DNA of 24,911 bases from CAYRMV01 sp964425255. Lineage in GTDB: Bacteria; Bacteroidota; Bacteroidia; Flavobacteriales_D; Crocinitomicaceae. The notes beneath the pieces are model-generated. The model did not search any database and had not been told where the DNA came from. It was given only the letters and a program-made list of their open reading frames with translations. This document shows positions 21,868-24,911 of the stretch, in pieces; position 1 is the first letter of the stretch; each line of letters starts with the position of its first letter. The translations under genes were made by a program, and so were the position numbers. Location: assembly GCA_964425255.1 (NCBI GenBank), contig CAYRMV010000037.1:1-24911 (forward strand). The letters are read 5' to 3'.

Positions 21868-22605
21868 ATGATGGAAAAAGAAAGAAAATTTGGTTTAATC
21901 GGCAAAAAATTGGAGCACTCCTTCTCCCCTAGTTTTTTCAAAAATTATTTTGAAACAAACTACATCAACGGAAGGTATGAAGCGATTGAAATCCCTGAAT
22001 TATCCGAAGTTGTTTTGGCTCCAATTTTTTCAGAATATGAAGGCCTTAATGTGACCATTCCATACAAGGAAACGATCATTCCGTTCCTCGATGAGTTATC
22101 GCCGGAAGCAAAAGAAATTGGTGCAGTTAACACCATTCGTATCCAAAATGGTCAAACAATTGGCTACAATACCGATGCGTTTGGATTTCATCAATCAATC
22201 AAACCATTTCTGACCAATCGACACGAACGCGCATTGATTTTAGGTACCGGTGGAGCAGCTAAAGCAATTGCTTATACCTTAGAAAAAATTGGAATTTCTT
22301 GTATTTTTTTAAGTCGAAATCCTTCGAAAGAAAATGAATTCCTATACGAAGCTTGCAATGAATACATGTTACAAGCCTGCAAACTGATTGTCAACTGTAC
22401 GCCAATCGGTATGTTTCCTCACATAGATGAAAAACCACCCGTTCAACTACGAGGAATTGATTCAGAGCATTTAATTATTGATCTAATATACAACCCAGAA
22501 AAAACTAATTTCCTTTCGGAAGCAGAAACCCTTGGAGCAACCATATTAAATGGTCATTCCATGTTAAAAGAACAAGCACTCAAAGCTTGGGATATTTGGA
22601 AATAA
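21868..22605 (+). CDS. aroE: Shikimate dehydrogenase
   Basis: This is a 245-residue cytoplasmic enzyme that reduces 3-dehydroshikimate with NADPH in the chorismate pathway. Key motifs are all present: HSFSP (17-21) for substrate binding, NVTIPYKE with catalytic Lys67 (61-68), IGAVNT, GYNTDAFGF with Asp103, the nucleotide-binding loop LGTGGAAKA, VNCTPIGMFP, IIDLIYNPEKT, and NGHSMLKEQA at the C-terminus. The length is slightly under the usual 270 or so; the loops are short, as in Bacteroidota homologues. A second ATG directly follows the first (21868, 21871); either could be used. It is in an operon-like run with a 2-nt gap upstream. Confidence 0.95.
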   Translation: MMEKERKFGLIGKKLEHSFSPSFFKNYFETNYINGRYEAIEIPELSEVVLAPIFSEYEGLNVTIPYKETIIPFLDELSPEAKEIGAVNTIRIQNGQTIGYNTDAFGFHQSIKPFLTNRHERALILGTGGAAKAIAYTLEKIGISCIFLSRNPSKENEFLYEACNEYMLQACKLIVNCTPIGMFPHIDEKPPVQLRGIDSEHLIIDLIYNPEKTNFLSEAETLGATILNGHSMLKEQALKAWDIWK

Positions 22606-22624
22606 TTATCTAAGAACAACAAGC

Positions 22625-23260
22625 ATGTCCACCCTCAAATCACTTATTGCAGAAGGCGAACACCAACAGCAAGACTTCAAATTTCGGATCGACGATCAAA
22701 AAAAGATTGCGCGAACTCTTGTGGCTTTTGCCAATACGGATGGAGGAAGATTATTGATTGGGGTGAAAGACAACGGTAAAATCACGGGCATCAATCCCGA
22801 GGAAGAATACCACATGATTGAAGGAGCAGCATCCTTGTTTTGTAAACCACCTGTTGTTTTCGAATCGCATATTTGGCAAGAAGATTTTCGCTTGGTTTTA
22901 GAGATCAAAGTGAAACCAAATCCAGCTAAAAATCACCGTGCATTGGACGATGATAGCAAGTGGAAGGTCTATGTCCGCAAAAAGGATCATACTTTATTGG
23001 CAAATAAAATTCTTCTAAATGTTTGGAATTTACAGCGAAAAGGAACATCAAAACCTGCTGAATTACACGAAGACGCACTTTCACTTTTGAAAATCATTAT
23101 TGAAAATCAACCCGTTACGCTCAGTCAACTATATCGATTTTCTAATCTACCGAAAAATCAAGTCGATGAATGGCTGTCACTCTTTGTTTACTGGGAAAAT
23201 GTTTCGATGAATTTATTAGTGAAAGGTACAACATATTCTATATATTTGGGGAAAATTTAA
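22625..23260 (+). CDS. AlbA_2 (Schlafen-type) domain protein with C-terminal winged-helix-like part
   Basis: The product is 211 residues. Residues about 1-130 match the AlbA_2/divergent AAA domain: AEGEHQQQDFKF (QDFK stands where the usual EFK occurs), KKIARTLVAFANTDGGRLLIGVKDNGKITGI, and the late KVYVRKKDHTLLANK segment. Residues about 145-195 (DALSLLKIIIENQPVTLSQLYRFSNLPKNQVDEWLSLFVYWENV) look like a winged helix. Such proteins are often called putative transcriptional regulators; domain relatives occur in Schlafen-type RNA-cleaving proteins. The usual long C-terminal region of larger homologues is absent, so it is a short form. No separate toxin partner is seen. It starts 19 nt after aroE. 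Confidence 0.85.
   Translation: MSTLKSLIAEGEHQQQDFKFRIDDQKKIARTLVAFANTDGGRLLIGVKDNGKITGINPEEEYHMIEGAASLFCKPPVVFESHIWQEDFRLVLEIKVKPNPAKNHRALDDDSKWKVYVRKKDHTLLANKILLNVWNLQRKGTSKPAELHEDALSLLKIIIENQPVTLSQLYRFSNLPKNQVDEWLSLFVYWENVSMNLLVKGTTYSIYLGKI
23241..23248 (+). promoter_or_regulatory. -7 box TATATTTG before the 23270 gene
   Basis: This is an exact TAnnTTTG match, ending 21 nt before the ATG at 23270 and lying inside the last codons of the AlbA_2 gene. No clear -33 element is seen, so it may be chance, but it could give the last gene its own transcript. Confidence 0.4.
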
Positions 23261-23269
23261 CTGTTACAT

Positions 23270-24838
23270 ATGAAAATTAAAACTTTGCTAGGTTTAACAC
23301 TGTTCATTTCTGTTAGCCACTTAAAAGCGCAAGACTTTAAAATTACATGGGGATCTGAAATTCCCAAAAAAGAGCGTGTTGGGAACTTTTACAATATAGA
23401 TGGGAAATCCTTTGAGGCGAGTACTTATCAACCAGGTTACCGTTATGGAATGTCCCATGTTGAAGACCTTAACATTTATAATAAAACGATATACACTTTA
23501 AATGTTGAAAATAAAAATTCAGGATTTACAGAAGAAGGCACATACGAATTCAATGGAGAATTATTAATTTTCACTTCGAAAGACAACAAAGAAAAAACGG
23601 AAAAAACACTTTATGTTCATAAGTTTAAGCACTCAGCAAATGAAATTGACTTAAAAGGTGAGAAAGTTCTGTCATTCAAATTTGATAAAAGCAACAAGAA
23701 ACGAGCTTCTTACACCATTTTAAATTCTGACAACAAAAAAAATCTGTGTATTATTTACTCTGCTCAATCCAGAAAAAATAAAGATAATGGTGTGTATGGT
23801 TACTACATTCTTGATGAAGAATTAAATATTCGAACACAAGGAGAATTCGAAGACGTCATTGATAACAAAAATTTCAATGAAACCATTAGCAGTTTTTACA
23901 TTTCTAATAACAGCAAATTATACTGTTTAACACAAAGAACTGAAAAAAATGTAAAAGATAGTGATATTTCAATTGGACTGTATAGTATTTCAGCTGACGA
24001 AATAACGGAAGTTAATCTAAATTTAGAAGACCGATACGTTAGTCAATTAAAAATGGAAGATGACGAAAAAGGAAACTTAATGGTTACTGGCTTTTTTGGT
24101 AAAAAAACAACTGGAATCAAAGGGATTTTTTCAATGTTAATAAATCCAGACAAAGAAACAATCATCCAAAGTGATTTTTACACATTTTCTGATGAGTTCA
24201 TTTTGCAAGGAATGAAAGAAAAAAGAAAAGAAAAAATTCAAAAAAAGAACGAACGTAAAGGCCGCGAAGCTAGTTTAGATCACTTCATTCTTAGATCACT
24301 TGATAAAACGAATGATGGTGGCTTTTTTGGTATCGCTGAGTTTTACCAACTTGTTGTAGTAACTACAACAGATCCAAAGACAGGTGCCACTAGAACTACC
24401 TATCACTATTATTACAATGACATCATTGTATTCAAAGTAGATAACAAAGGTGAATTAGAGTGGAACAAAAAAATTCATAAATATCAACACAGCGTAAATG
24501 ATGGTGGTTATTATTCTTCGTTTTGTCATGTTCAAATGAAAGATAAAGCAATGATTATCTTCAATGATAATGTGAAAAATTACTCACCTGAATCCGGAAA
24601 ATTTATTGCTAAAGAAGGAGAAGTACAACATGCTAGAATTGGAAAGAAAAATGCTGTTGCTTTTGTAGAAGTAGATCTTGAAAACGGAGACATCAAACGT
24701 AAAATGTTATCCAAAAATGAAGAAAAAAATCTAAACATTGTGCCAAAATGGTCATACGCAAACGAGAAAGACAATGCTATTTTACTTTTTGCAAACGTAG
24801 GTAAAAAACAAAAAATCGGCTACATCAAATTTGATTAA
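23270..24838 (+). CDS. Large exported protein of a Bacteroidota-conserved unknown family
   Basis: The product is 522 residues. The signal peptide MKIKTLLGLTLFISVSHLKAQ suggests cleavage after Ala20 or Gln21. The mature part is beta-rich with propeller-like repeats (KNLCIIYSAQSR, NSKLYCLTQRTE, KGNLMVTGFFG). A charged helix (MKEKRKEKIQKKNERKG, about 318-334) follows, then a striking segment at about 364-425: TTTDPKTG, TTYHYYYNDIIVFKVDNKGE, LEWNKKIHKYQHSVNDGGYYSSF. I recall this TTYHYxYNDIIV/DGGxYSS pattern from unannotated Bacteroidota proteins; no function is known to me. No T9SS sorting domain is visible at the C-terminus (KKQKIGYIKFD), so it is probably periplasmic. It is the last gene before a strong terminator. 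Confidence 0.85.
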   Translation: MKIKTLLGLTLFISVSHLKAQDFKITWGSEIPKKERVGNFYNIDGKSFEASTYQPGYRYGMSHVEDLNIYNKTIYTLNVENKNSGFTEEGTYEFNGELLIFTSKDNKEKTEKTLYVHKFKHSANEIDLKGEKVLSFKFDKSNKKRASYTILNSDNKKNLCIIYSAQSRKNKDNGVYGYYILDEELNIRTQGEFEDVIDNKNFNETISSFYISNNSKLYCLTQRTEKNVKDSDISIGLYSISADEITEVNLNLEDRYVSQLKMEDDEKGNLMVTGFFGKKTTGIKGIFSMLINPDKETIIQSDFYTFSDEFILQGMKEKRKEKIQKKNERKGREASLDHFILRSLDKTNDGGFFGIAEFYQLVVVTTTDPKTGATRTTYHYYYNDIIVFKVDNKGELEWNKKIHKYQHSVNDGGYYSSFCHVQMKDKAMIIFNDNVKNYSPESGKFIAKEGEVQHARIGKKNAVAFVEVDLENGDIKRKMLSKNEEKNLNIVPKWSYANEKDNAILLFANVGKKQKIGYIKFD

Positions 24839-24854
24839 TCGAAAATTAAATAAC

Positions 24855-24891
24855 AAAAGGAGGTTGTCTCAAAAAGGCAGCCTCTTTTTTT
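24855..24891 (+). terminator. Rho-independent terminator at the end of the 23270 gene
   Basis: The stem AAAAGGAGGTTGTC (24855-24868) pairs with GGCAGCCTCTTTTT (24876-24889), with three G-T pairs, a TCAAAAA loop and a T-tract to 24891. It starts 16 nt after the stop codon. Confidence 0.9.
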
Positions 24892-24911
24892 GTGAAAAAT
24901 TTCGATTTTAC

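Noticed and set aside
1..24911. tRNA, rRNA, riboswitch, CRISPR array or prophage genes
   Set aside because: Reading both strands showed no cloverleaf with a T-loop, no rRNA-like stretch, no regular repeats and no phage structural or integrase genes.

Overview
The window reads as a chromosomal segment of an AT-rich (roughly 35-37% G+C by eye) member of the Bacteroidota, most likely Flavobacteriales and perhaps close to the Fluviicola/Crocinitomicaceae group (the finer placement is inference). The support is: an LpxC-FabZ fusion, which is typical of the phylum; type IX secretion (T9SS)-style secreted proteins; a GldM-like domain; many lipoproteins of the GSC/NAC type; few strong Shine-Dalgarno sites; and repeated matches to the Bacteroidota -7 promoter box TAnnTTTG.

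Layout. Bases 1-1814 (minus) hold the N-terminal 604 codons of a large secreted T9SS-type protein that runs off the left edge. A 344-bp intergenic region follows. Bases 2159-4129 (plus) are a tightly overlapping four-gene run: a TerC-family membrane protein, an unknown protein with a weak J-domain-like start, a DUF493 protein and a membrane-anchored unknown. Thioredoxin (4230-4547) and a small lipoprotein (4673-5086) follow, each with its own promoter and a strong terminator. A convergent minus-strand pair (5176-7834) encodes a lipoprotein and a DUF7948/SBBP-repeat T9SS protein. After a membrane protein (7979-8665) comes the lipid A cluster lpxD, lpxC-fabZ, lpxA (8737-11958). A second overlapping run (12003-15478) holds an RlmD-like methyltransferase lacking the Fe-S cysteines, a DUF3817 protein, ComB (2-phosphosulfolactate phosphatase) and a zinc-dependent S1/P1-nuclease/phospholipase C-like exported enzyme.

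Bases 15479-18641 are minus strand: lgt, an XRE-Fic fusion protein, and a tRNA-dihydrouridine synthase. Between fic and dus lies a 161-bp element with perfect 20-bp terminal inverted repeats, the best mobile-element (MITE-like) signal in the window. Bases 18761-24838 are a plus-strand run: nitronate monooxygenase-like, DUF4442/thioesterase-like, rhodanese, DedA, GldM C-terminal-like, AroE, AlbA_2-domain protein and a large exported protein, closed by a terminator.

Most genes are ordinary housekeeping or envelope genes. No CRISPR array, tRNA, rRNA, prophage or complete transposase was seen, and no clear new multi-gene system. The observations most worth following are the MITE-like element, the in-frame tandem duplication of promoter box plus start codon at the fic gene, a recurring arrangement in which the -7 box ends 4 nt before the ATG (predicted leaderless mRNAs of lpxD, dus and lgt), the RlmD-like protein without Fe-S ligands, and the stand-alone GldM-like protein.
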